Positions 34,101 to 42,000 of a stretch of DNA of 49,866 bases are shown here, one piece after another. The translations under genes were made by a program, and so were the position numbers. The stretch is from Lingula anatina. Lineage: Eukaryota; Brachiopoda; Lingulata; Lingulida; Lingulidae. How positions within the stretch are numbered: position 1 is the stretch's first letter; each line of letters begins with the position of its first letter. Location: contig NW_019773549.1 of NCBI RefSeq assembly GCF_001039355.2, forward strand, positions 1 to 49,866. The letters run 5' to 3'. The notes beneath the pieces were generated by a model, which saw nothing but the letters and a program-made list of their open reading frames with translations, did not search any database and was not told the DNA's origin.

Positions 34101-35712
34101 TTCCTATGATGGCCTATCTTAGAATGATAAATGGATACAACATAATTTTTTCCTTGAAGCTAAGTGACAAGGAAGATTTACCATACTACTGAATATGCCT
34201 TGCCAATGCTAATGTTTATTTCCACGTTAACTATACTTATCTTAAATGTCAGAGCAGAAAATTGTTTGCCAAGAGCATAAAACTCCATGTAAAGGGCCAT
34301 TTTTTGCAAAGTAAGCTAAACTTTTTTTGCATCTGCTGACAGGGACACACTGGGCAGACATGTGAGGAACATAAATCAACAGTCAGTTGAAACTGGGAAA
34401 GATTGAAATATGATAAAAGTGAATGACACATACAGTCACATACAACTCTCATAGCAGTAAACAAATGTACCCACTCAGAAAGTTTTGTGGTATCTAGAAC
34501 ACTGACAAGATATCCAATTGTTTGTCACACCAGAATGAGACAAATAACTTATTCTTAACACTGAAAAGTAGCAACTGATCTTTGTTTGTTACCTTTCTTT
34601 TTAAGCCAACCAAATAATCCCTAAGGGAGCAAATATTTTAAAGATGAAGTTTTAAGATATGACCTCATGTCAATTTGCCCTCTAAAAACCAACCGTTTAA
34701 TATTTCTTAAAACTTTTTTTCTAGTAAATATTAGGCATGCACTGCAGCAGTGTACAATCTGTAATTTAAAGCATTTCTTAATATTTGGCAAATGATCCTC
34801 CACTCCCCCAAATCACCCACCCCAAACAAACAATCAAAGGGTCTTTATGCACCAATATTCAAATAATGAGCCCTGTTCCTGTCCAGACAGTCAATTTAAG
34901 TAGCTGTTATTATTTCTCAATCCCTTGTCAATGTCAGACACACTTAAAGAGGATTTCTCTAAGGGCTTTTCCACATGGTACAGACAAGAAAATAACACAA
35001 CACTGAGGGGCACCATGCTGAATTATTGAACAATTTTTAAGGTATTTTTTCTCACAAACTCAAATATGCACTTGTAGGTGACATGCAACATGCTGACAAT
35101 GACAGCGAGTTTATTCTCATTAACAAAATATGCTGTTGAGAACAGCACTTTGGATCTGACTTGGTTCAAGTGTAACAGTGTCAGCAGCAAAAATCCAATA
35201 ATTACTCCTTGTACTGATGCTGAACAAAAGTAAAAAATCTATAACGTGCACTGTACAAACAGAAACAAAATAATATATAATAATCTTGAAGTCAATTTCT
35301 ACGTTTTCAAACAAAAATAAACCCAACAGGCCCTGCTATATTTTATTAAAAATAAAGGAAAGTCTTATTTAATATTCCTAATGTCAGACATTGCTTGTTT
35401 TCCTATTAAACCATCACAATGACCCACCTGCCGGCACAGGTAGGTCAAATCATTGCATCTGCGGCTGTTCTGAAATAAAATAGTTTGGCAGACAAATCCC
35501 TTGACCTATGAACCATTGGTGCGCTATATTACGTAACTTACCAAGTGAAGCAATGTATCCACGACTTCTTTATTTGTCACCTGCTCTACTTTAATTAACC
35601 CGATCAAAACTCCAAATTTGACCTCGGTACTACCCGGCATTTTGAGCAACTCCTCCACCGTCTTTGCCTCCTGCGCAGGCGATGCATACACTTGCGAACT
35701 CTCACTGGTCAT
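2076..35712 (-). CDS. NBEA: Neurobeachin/LRBA-family protein, 5' 40 coding exons (3' end outside window)
   Basis: This is a giant BEACH-family scaffold, in known members an A-kinase anchor acting in membrane trafficking and synapse function. I traced 40 exons with GT/AG borders. Their phases join without break into 2065 codons, aligning end to end with what I know of vertebrate NBEA and LRBA. Order: N-terminal armadillo-like region, Concanavalin A-like domain, DUF4704/armadillo region, acidic linker with an RII-binding helix, a second variable acidic linker, DUF1088, and the start of the PH domain. PH remainder, BEACH and WD40 should lie left of base 1. The start is the ATG at 35710-35712, followed by a conserved stretch (FGVLIGLI) about 33 residues in. 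Known invertebrates carry one gene for the vertebrate NBEA/LRBA pair, so the symbol means the family. 5' UTR exons were not identified. Sparsely conserved exons 30-33 are the least certain. Confidence 0.93.
4130..4377 (-). repeat. 42-bp minisatellite repeating the exon 36 donor junction
   Basis: Six tandem copies share a strict 42-bp period. On the minus strand the first copy contains the real end of exon 36 (GCAGAGTTTGAG) and its donor GTATGG. The following copies repeat CAGTTTGAG or GAGTTTGAG plus GTATAG or GTACAG. Exon-intron equivalents fall at 4357 (real), 4315, 4273, 4231, 4189 and 4147. The last has lost the GT (GAATAG). Because 42 is a multiple of three, plus-strand frames stay open across the array, but this is a side effect of the repeat. 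Confidence 0.95.
5005..5098. repeat. (GT)n/(GTGC)n and (GA)n microsatellites
   Basis: A GT run switches to GTGC and back to GT (5005-5054), followed after ~23 bp by a GA run (5078-5098). Both lie in neurobeachin intron 34, and explain the Cys/Val-rich and His/Thr-rich open frames here. Confidence 0.95.
5940..6029. repeat. Ambiguous base, GAC/GGC triplet repeat and short palindrome
   Basis: Base 5940 is N. It is followed by an imperfect GAC/GGC triplet repeat (5950-5981), a GC-rich spike in an AT-rich intron. Then comes a perfect 14-bp inverted repeat with a 2-bp spacer (6000-6013 and 6016-6029, arm TATGTACAGACACA in near-complete form). A related motif (CATCTGTGTCTG then ACATAAA) recurs near 7909-7928, suggesting a dispersed repeat family. 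Confidence 0.7.
6092..8714 (-). other. NBEA: Neurobeachin exons 30-33 (variable acidic linker, residues ~1433-1739)
   Basis: Exons are 8604-8714, 7316-7720, 6684-6824 and 6092-6355. All four begin with two bases completing a codon and end after one base (phase 1 on both sides), so any of them can be skipped without changing frame. That makes them good candidates for alternative cassette exons. The protein is low complexity: exon 31 is dominated by Glu/Lys/Asp, exon 33 has a five-Gln run and a Gly run. No domain is recognised; the equivalent part of vertebrate NBEA/LRBA is also divergent. Exon 30 is supported only by the splice signals, an open frame and fitting phase, so it is the least certain. 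Confidence 0.75.
9709..11839 (-). other. NBEA: Neurobeachin exons 25-29 (conserved middle region, residues ~1168-1432)
   Basis: Exons are 11686-11839, 10939-11119, 10608-10792, 10222-10329 and 9709-9877. Motifs are [75 protein letters not shown] and [16 protein letters not shown]. This block is well conserved between NBEA and LRBA. Exon 27 adds an Arg/Ser-rich insert ([12 protein letters not shown]) not seen in the vertebrate proteins I can recall. Exon 29 contains a hydrophobic stretch ([15 protein letters not shown]) conserved in the family and not known to span a membrane. Its end runs into the variable linker. Confidence 0.92.
12298..13079 (-). other. NBEA: Neurobeachin exon 24: long acidic linker with PKA RII-anchoring motif
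   Basis: This 782-bp exon encodes residues 907-1167, the longest exon in the window. The first ~35 residues ([20 protein letters not shown]) and the last ~35 ([20 protein letters not shown]) are conserved in the family. The middle is a low-complexity run rich in Glu, Ser, Thr, Gln and Lys that resembles neither vertebrate paralog in detail. Inside it, residues ~1037-1055 (bases 12633-12689) match the amphipathic RII-binding pattern V..FL..VI..AV..V. Human NBEA is a known AKAP with its RII site in the equivalent linker, so PKA anchoring is a reasonable inference here. Confidence 0.9.
12633..12689 (-). other. Candidate A-kinase-anchoring (RII-binding) helix
   Basis: The encoded segment [19 protein letters not shown] has small hydrophobics at every position of the RII-binding consensus, in the spacing V-x2-F-L-x2-V-I-x2-A-V-x2-V. 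Charged and polar residues face the other side. It stands out because the surrounding ~190 residues are hydrophilic low-complexity sequence. The match to the consensus is seen directly; binding to the PKA regulatory subunit is inferred from the known activity of vertebrate neurobeachin. Confidence 0.65.
17909..19586 (-). other. Neurobeachin intron 14
   Basis: This 1.7-kb AT-rich intron has an 18-base T run near 19541-19558, which on the minus strand is an A run close to the donor of exon 14. No coding frame, RNA gene or clear transposon was recognised. Confidence 0.7.
20213..20493 (-). repeat. 38-bp minisatellite repeating the exon 12 donor junction
   Basis: Seven clear copies share a 38-bp period, plus a decayed start. 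On the minus strand each unit contains GATACAG/GTAAGATATAG, identical to the real end of exon 12 and its donor at 20479. Copies of the junction lie at 20441, 20403, 20365, 20327, 20289 and 20251. All six keep a consensus CAG/GTAAGA donor. Base changes between copies are few, suggesting recent expansion or homogenisation. Confidence 0.95.
20960..21113 (+). mobile_element. 3' tail of an RTE/SINE-like retroposon with poly(A)
   Basis: The plus strand reads ATCACCACCAAAATCGAATT, TTTGGTCC, AAATTCCATCAAAATCCGTCC and AACAGACC, then 41 A's (21073-21113). The series resembles the 3' ends of RTE-type and tRNA-SINE elements common in invertebrates, by memory of the pattern. It lies antisense in a neurobeachin intron. 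A 12-bp perfect inverted repeat (21052-21063 and 21123-21134) brackets the A tract. Only the tail is recognisable; no 5' boundary was set. Confidence 0.55.
21673..21818. mobile_element. Short MITE with ~19-bp terminal inverted repeats
   Basis: Perfect arms containing ACATGGGTGAAAGTTTT (21675-21691 and, inverted, 21800-21816) extend two more bases outward and enclose ~146 bp in total. The arms are flanked by TA-rich sequence that could be a target duplication. It has no coding capacity and lies in neurobeachin intron 10. Confidence 0.7.
22312..22381. repeat. 35-bp perfect tandem duplication
   Basis: Two identical head-to-tail 35-bp copies (22312-22346 and 22347-22381) lie in neurobeachin intron 9. 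This pair does not include a splice junction. Confidence 0.9.
22983..23215 (-). repeat. Imperfect ~53-92-bp tandem repeat containing the exon 8 acceptor
   Basis: The sequence around the exon 8 acceptor (minus strand TTCCCAG/TGGTACATG at 22992/22991) recurs upstream in the intron. Equivalent exon starts are at 23053, 23145 and 23198. The first extra copy matches the real site across the whole pyrimidine-AG-exon segment; the others are shortened and mutated. Spacings are 62, 92 and 53 bp. Confidence 0.85.
24001..24245. mobile_element. Possible non-autonomous DNA element with imperfect inverted ends
   Basis: The left end (GATTTAGATCAATCTA near 24020, then ACTCCCTGGGGG) and the inverted right end (GATTTTTAGATCGATCTA, then ATCCCTGTGGGG) match imperfectly over ~70 bp. 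It is more GC-rich than its surroundings and lies in neurobeachin intron 5. Boundaries and target duplication are not certain. Confidence 0.45.
24790..24830. repeat. (TTA)n and poly(T) tract
   Basis: A short ATT repeat is followed by a run of about 22 T's in neurobeachin intron 4. Confidence 0.9.
25754..26097. mobile_element. TTAA-flanked MITE, copy 1 (344 bp)
   Basis: The element begins TTAAAGGGATAACAACTC and ends with its inverse, GAGTTATTATCCCTTTAA. The 22-bp ends match at 21 positions. TTAA at both outer ends fits a TTAA target duplication, as made by piggyBac-type transposases. It has no coding capacity. A relative lies in a septin intron (41127-41825), sharing GTTTTGGCCAAAAA and CAATTTTCCC plus neighbouring sequence. 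Confidence 0.8.
28149..28185. repeat. (GT)n microsatellite
   Basis: A run of about 18 uninterrupted GT units in neurobeachin intron 1. Confidence 0.95.
29193..32333. repeat. ~3.1-kb tandem duplication, copy 1
   Basis: The sequence from GGTTTATTCTTTAAAAAG to GACCTATGAACCAT recurs immediately to the right (32339-35516). Similarity is high throughout, with scattered substitutions and short indels. No coding exon lies in either copy, and parallel open frames in both are short and do not resemble known proteins. Only copy 2 continues into neurobeachin exon 1. Confidence 0.95.
32336..32336. other. Single N at the junction of the two duplicate copies
   Basis: The N sits exactly between the end of copy 1 (ACCATAG) and the start of copy 2 (AGGGTTTATTC). 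It behaves as a gap or join marker between two sequences. Confidence 0.9.
32339..35516. repeat. ~3.1-kb tandem duplication, copy 2
   Basis: This is the second copy of the segment starting at 29193, offset by ~3146 bp at its left end. It differs from copy 1 by scattered substitutions and indels, for example extra bases near 32620-32640 and 34740. It ends 25 bp before the donor side of neurobeachin exon 1. Confidence 0.95.
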
Positions 35713-36069
35713 AGTGACTGAGTTGCAAGTAATTGAATGCTCCCGATACCACGTGAATGTAGTCGATCAATTACTCAAATCAGATTAGAATATCATGAAC
35801 AAAATCGGTCGAAATAATTCTGCACTTTCTCCATATCCATTTCCGGGTCAACGGACTGAATGTGCTGTCAAATTTTAATTGGTTTAAATAGATTTTTTGT
35901 TTCAAATTTATTTCATAATCAATTAAACCATATTCAACATTTAACTGAAACATAATCATAATGTCCATAACTTTACTCTTTTATTGAATATTGCCTTTCT
36001 CATATTCAATATTACTGTTTATCAGTCCCGCAGCACAATATTTCAGCTTCCGTAATTTTTCACAAAGAA
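35713..36069. promoter_or_regulatory. Head-to-head promoter region between neurobeachin and septin
   Basis: Only 357 bp separate the two divergent start codons, so both 5' UTRs and core promoters must fit here unless upstream untranslated exons exist. It contains a perfect E-box CACGTG (35750-35755) and a TTCCGG (ETS-type core CCGGAA on the minus strand) at 35841-35846. I see no obvious TATA box placed for either gene. Transcription start sites cannot be read from the sequence. Confidence 0.6.
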
Positions 36070-39000
36070 ATGGCAGTTGCCGAAGTGCAAAGAAACTTGG
36101 TAAGTTTTCCTCATAGAAATAAGTTGCAGGTGCTTAGAATGTTGCGTTCATGATCATTTGAAAATATTCATATTTGTTTATTAAGATATGTGTGGTATTT
36201 AATTAATTTTAGTCTGTAAATCGAAGCTATCCTTCATGTCAAGGTACAATCTTTAGATAGTGTAATGTAAGTGAAATATGTGAAATGGCACCTATGGTGG
36301 GTGTGGACCCGCGGACGGATTCGATTAGAGTCAATTTTAGAGGAATAAGAATAATTAGATTTTCAAAATGTTTTCTTTGAAATATGTTACTACATTTTTA
36401 CCAATGATTTTTAATTAAAAGATTACCATTTCTATTTTGATTCTATTATGTATTTTAAGTCTGTTCTCACGACTCTTGGATAAAACATTTCTAGGTGTTA
36501 AAACGCCATGCAGGTAGGATTCATAACAGATAGCATTAAAGGATACCTTTTAATACATCATTTGTTGTATGTCTATGTAAATCGTGACCACAAAGCTATC
36601 ACTGGTAGTTGGTGCTTGTGCCTTATGGTAATGTTCCATTAATATATATGACCTTGATGCATGAAATATGCATAGTAGTAAGCTTGCACAGCCTGGGTCA
36701 ATGTAGTTTTGTCTTCTCTAGGAGCCCAGAAGCCATGGATCAGGTTTGTCTGTATTCTGAATTTTGAACTTCAACGCCAGTACCATGCATTTCAAATTTC
36801 ACAGGCAGGGTTGTCCACTTTGTGTTAATGTATATGTTTAACACATTTTAACCTGTCCTTTTTTAAAATACTTTTTATTTAAAACATGATTCATGATAAG
36901 CTAAATGGTAGAGACTTAAAATTATATGTAGTGAGACTATGAATTATCAGAATTTTGCCGTTCTCACTTGATCATATTACTAGTAATTGTAAACAAAGAT
37001 TATGTAGTTTAAAAATTTAGTTATAATATGCATGATTAAAATAAGTTCTTGAAATTTAATTAGAGGAATATTTTTATGATAATTAAGTTAGTTGTAAGAA
37101 ATTGATTCTGAAATTGATACAAACACATTTGAAGACAACATCTGGTCCAGTATCATTTGATAGCTTTGCCATCTGCCACGTGTGAGAAAGGAAAAATATG
37201 ACTTGATTTTTATGATGATATATGCAAGTTTGATGTCATAGTATGTTGCAGCAATAAGATCAAGATTAGATTATCATGGCAATACCCTTGGTTAAGTCAT
37301 GTTGTGCAATACATAAATGTACATGTATATATATGTGTTGATGCAGTTGATGTACATGATGTATTTTAGTTGATTTAGCCCATGTTTCAGAACAGAAGAC
37401 AAAATAAATGTTTCTTAATCATTAATGTCAGGAAAGATAGTAATATATCTGAATGTTGGCAGATGACTCAGGACAAACCACTTCTAGTATGGGTTGGAAG
37501 TATCTTTGAAGTTTGCCATATTTCATCATTATTATGATAATCAGTATTGTGATATGTACAACAAAACAAGTGAGATGTAGAGAATTTCCAACATTATTAC
37601 AGAGAGACGTTTTCTGCTTCAGCTATTTTTTTTAAATCTAGGTAGTCTTAGTAACTTACAATAACATTTGCTTTAAACAAAAGCAAAATCCAAGTGTCAT
37701 GTCTATTTCAGTGTTAAAGATATGCTAGTACTTTTTGAATATATCCTTAAGGAATTTTTTTTTTATTCCTAAGTATCCTGCAAAGTTACTTGTCTGAAAT
37801 TTGGCCTTAAAAATAATAAAACCTCTCAAATAAAAATACTTATAATTGTCATTATTTCCTTCTGTAATGTCAAGAAGATTGTGGTGGTTTAAAATGTCTG
37901 GCTAGGCATTTAGAACAAAATTACCTTATTAGGAGTAAAGCACTGAATCCAATGCTAGTATCCAAGTCAAGCAATGATTTGCGAGTAGGATAATATTGCC
38001 TTTTTTTCTCAAGGAACATGAGATTTAGCTTTAAAATCCCAGAAAGAAAACCTTTTAGGTGTTCTTAAGCAATTATAAATTGTAACTTTGAGTGAGTAAG
38101 ATGAAACTCATTGGTTAGTCATCTACTATTTTAAATAAATAGTTTCTGAGCATTTGTATTGATAAGGAGAATTATAGATAAGATCGACATGTACACATTG
38201 ACTTGTTAAGGACAGAGTTGTTGACTTAAAGAAAAACTGTATTTATATACAACCTAATTAGAATAAAAATTTTACTGTCTGCTCATCAAGAGTGTCATTT
38301 ATATAACCAGGAAGTACTATTTGACATTTGAAAAGACCCAAGTCCAAAAAATTCAATTGTCTACAGGTCAAGAGTTTCATGTATTGTAACCAGGAAGTAA
38401 CATTCACAAAGATGACGGAAATACACTCAACATGCACAGCACTATTGATTGAAGGAAAAAAATGAAATTTATATCCACCTTTGAGAACTGCATCTCTATT
38501 GCTTTACGTCCTGTTGCTCTATATGTCCCTCAGATTGTATTTGATTGAAACACTTCATTTTCATGATGGGACATTTCTTGTGGTAGTGCAGCCTTTATAT
38601 CATGGCCTTAATTTGTTGTGACAAATATATTTTAGTGATTGTTGCCATTTTGTATTGATCCAAAATTTAATGATGTACAGTAATCAGTGCTCACAAATAT
38701 CCTTGGTTAAATATGGTTACTAGTATATGTCAGTTTTCACTGACAGAAAAGTTTCACATTACATATTTATAGTAAATAAGTTATTATACTGATGCATCTA
38801 TGAAGATCAACTATAAAGATGTAATATCTAAAGGTGGATTAGGTATATAACATCTAGTAGATCTTCATAGATGTATCAGTATAATAACTTATTTACTTCT
38901 TAAAGATCTATACAGTGATTTGACATGAATCTTCAACATAACATATTTGAAATGCACCTTTTATCAGACATAATTGTTATATAAACTGAAGTATGCCAGG

Positions 39001-42000
39001 ATTTAGTTGTTTTTAAAACAGCTGTGTAACAACATATAAATATGCCTAGGCCAGGGTAGCTTTCAACTTTGGCAAGCACCTTTTACTTTTGGGATGTTTA
39101 AATAGAAGTTTGCTGTATCTGGTTGATTATGGCACTTATGATCAACACGTACTGTGGCAGAGAGTGTCTTTTCACACCAATGTTTGGCAGATGGTTCTCT
39201 GTCTACATGAATTTTGCATTCATTTTTTCTATATTTCCTGAAGGAGAGCTAATTAGCTTAGCAGTGTTTTGTATGTAATGAAAAAAAATACAGAATGCTC
39301 CTGAAAAAATCTGCATTAGGGTCAAACATCTGTGGTATGTTATTGAACTGCTCCTGGTGGAACTGGTGAAATGTTGTGCAATATAAACCCACACATTCTT
39401 CATGTCATTGCAGCCTCCAGAAGCACGTCACCTGAAGCTGAATGGCCATGTCGGGTTTGACAGTCTCCCAGACCAGCTGGTCAACAGGTCCGTGTCACAG
39501 GGATTCTGCTTCAATATCCTCTGTCTAGGTATGGAACAGTATCTGCTGAATCTTTGATATTTTCTGCAGTTCTTCTTTATTTTATTTTTAATTTTTTTCA
39601 ATTCAAATACTGTAAATTTACCTTTACAATTTTATCAAAGTATTTGTATGGTATGATATATATGTATTATATGAGTGTGCTGTATCATATTTCAGGAGAG
39701 ACAGGCATTGGCAAGTCCACACTGATGGACACACTGTTCAATACTCATTTTGACTCCACTCCCAGCAAGCATGATCTGCCTGGGGTTAAACTCAAGTCTA
39801 ATACTTATGGTAAGTGATCTGTTTGCAGTGGCAGTTCCAGATTTAAGGTAACCTTAGATCATTTCTGTATATTTGTTGGCATGGTATTTACTGTACAGTA
39901 TAAGCCAAGGGTACGTTTACTTACTAGGACTTTATCGAAGTGAATATTTTGATTCATCCAGTTATATTATAATAAGAGAAGAGAAATTTAAATCTACTAG
40001 TGGATTTTGCATTGAAATGGAGATCACTACATTTTGACCTTTTCACCAGGTTTTCTTCAGATTGTGAATTGTCACCAGTGAAATGCACATTAGATTGGAA
40101 CATACTGCCTTGAAGTGACTTTTTTTATTTCCAGCATTTATACAAGTTCTGCTGTTGTTGTTGCATTTTCTTTAAGTACATTGATAAATTAAAGGATTTA
40201 CCGTTAAAACTCTGGCAAGAACCTACTGTATATTGTATAATTTCACCAGTGCATTTTATGATTTGGATAGTATATATATATCTCAACCATTCACGTTAGT
40301 GATCAGCTTGGGCTTACAAAAAAAAAATTGGATTACATTTGTACATTACAAAAGAACTGAATTTTGTGCAAAAAAAAGAAAAAAAAAAGATACACTTGAG
40401 ATGTATTTGGACATAATTGTAAGCTGTCAATATGCCGGTCAAAGCATCATATCTAGGTATAACTGAACTGTGTGTCTTGTCTCCTAATAGAACTGAAGGA
40501 GAGTAACGTGAGGCTGAAGCTGACCAATGTGGACACTGTTGGCTTTGGTGACCAGATCAACAAGGAGGACACGTGAGTAGACACACACGGGCCATTTTTA
40601 AGAGTTTATTGTTAATGAATTGCCCATGTCTGGGTTAGTTGTACCTGCTCTTTAATTACCTTTTCTTTCCCCATAACATTAAATATGGATATTAGATAGG
40701 ATAATTAACTATAAGTCTATGGAGAGACATTGCTTGTTTTTCACCTGAAGAATTGTTAGAGTACCTGCAATTACTTAGTTTAAATAAAGCATAAAAGACC
40801 ATGTTGTGTATAATATGAAGCATGTTAAAAATATTTATGTTGAATATGTGTTATTGCTATTAAAATTATATATTAAATTCTATCTATACAGCTATTGAGA
40901 TGGGCAATCAATGTTCTTTTCCAGATTCAAGCCAATAGTGGATTACATCAATTCTCAATTTGAGGCTTACCTCCAGGAGGAGCTGAAAATCAAGAGGTCC
41001 CTGCATTCCTACCACGACACCAGAATCCATGCCTGCCTCTACTTTATAGCTCCTACAGGACACTCGTAAGTGTAACACACTGATATGCCCTCTGGAGAGA
41101 AAATGTCAGGATAGCAGTTGCCATCATTAAAGTCATAATAACTCTTCGTTTTGGCCAAAAATTGGATTTTCCTAGAGTAAACGACAATTTTCCCGTACTC
41201 ACCAATGGTCAGCGACCCCATTCATGCATTCAAAGTTAATCCAGGGTTTTTTTCCTAAACGTACGGTTTTTTGTTAAAATCTCTTAAGTGATTTTAACTG
41301 ACGGAGCCCTCTCTAACATAGCATATCGAGCGGGGTTTTCTGATGACCTACTTAAAACCACGGGAAAAGCAGACAACAACAACACTTTATTGCAATAAAA
41401 TAAGATTCATACGATATAATCGTCTTAATTGCTTATATTCACAACGTGTGCAGTTCTGGGCTTTTCGTTATCCGACACACTGTACAAAAACTCGCAACTT
41501 ACGTCTGAGGATTGTGTCATGCGCCTGTGTTATTTTGGTCTCGACTGCACGCGAGAATCCGCATGATGCACCAAAATCCTTGGCAACGAATGCCTTGATG
41601 ACTGCACGCGAGAATCCGCATGATGCGCCAAAATCCTTGGCAACGAATGCCTTGATGACCGGGAAAAAAGGCACCGAAAGCCCTATTGACAAGCACAGTT
41701 TTTAGTTTTACTACAATAACAGCCGTTTTAGTGGTGAAATGCAATATAATATATTTCCGTGTGTTGTTTAGAATGTATTTCTTGCGGAATTTTGAATCTC
41801 AAAGGAAGAGTTATTATTGCTTTAAGTCAATGTTATGTGAAATGTGAGGTCAGAATTCTTGAAATTGCACATAAACAATGTGACAGTGTTATAATATGAC
41901 TTATTATGTTGTTGTTGTTATTTTGCTTATAAAAAGGTCATGTTTTTTATCAAGATTATCGTGCACAACACATTTCTTTGATGTTGTAAATAAAAACTTG

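Larger units (their letters stand above)
26242..35541 (-). other. Neurobeachin intron 1 (9.3 kb)
   Basis: This long first intron is AT-rich. It contains a GT microsatellite (28149-28185), a possible decayed EGF-like fragment on the opposite strand (28212-28290), and the ~3.1-kb tandem duplication from 29193 onward. Nothing else with coding or structural signal was recognised between 26242 and 29190. Confidence 0.8.
24920..35712 (-). other. NBEA: Neurobeachin exons 1-4 (N-terminal region, residues 1-168)
   Basis: Exons are 35542-35712, 26137-26241, 25219-25345 and 24920-25020. Exon 1 begins with a short Ser/Glu-rich leader and reaches the family core ([12 protein letters not shown]) near residue 32. 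Exon 2 carries [15 protein letters not shown]. Exon 3 carries [14 protein letters not shown], and exon 4 [15 protein letters not shown]. All match the armadillo-like N-terminus of NBEA/LRBA. Donors are GTAAGT, GTAGAT, GTGGGT and GTGGGT. Exon 3 ends after the first base of a codon and exon 4 supplies the other two. Intron 1 is over 9 kb and holds the large tandem duplication; intron 2 contains a TTAA-flanked element. Confidence 0.93.

Noticed and set aside
31077-35326. Parallel minus-strand frames of 60-73 residues in both copies of the 3.1-kb duplication
   Set aside because: Short, with frame-altering differences between copies, no splice context and no recognisable domain.
41343-41705. 120-residue plus-strand frame with a 19-residue repeat
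   Set aside because: Lies inside the TTAA-flanked element; the repeat is the 57-bp tandem duplication, and there is no transposase similarity.
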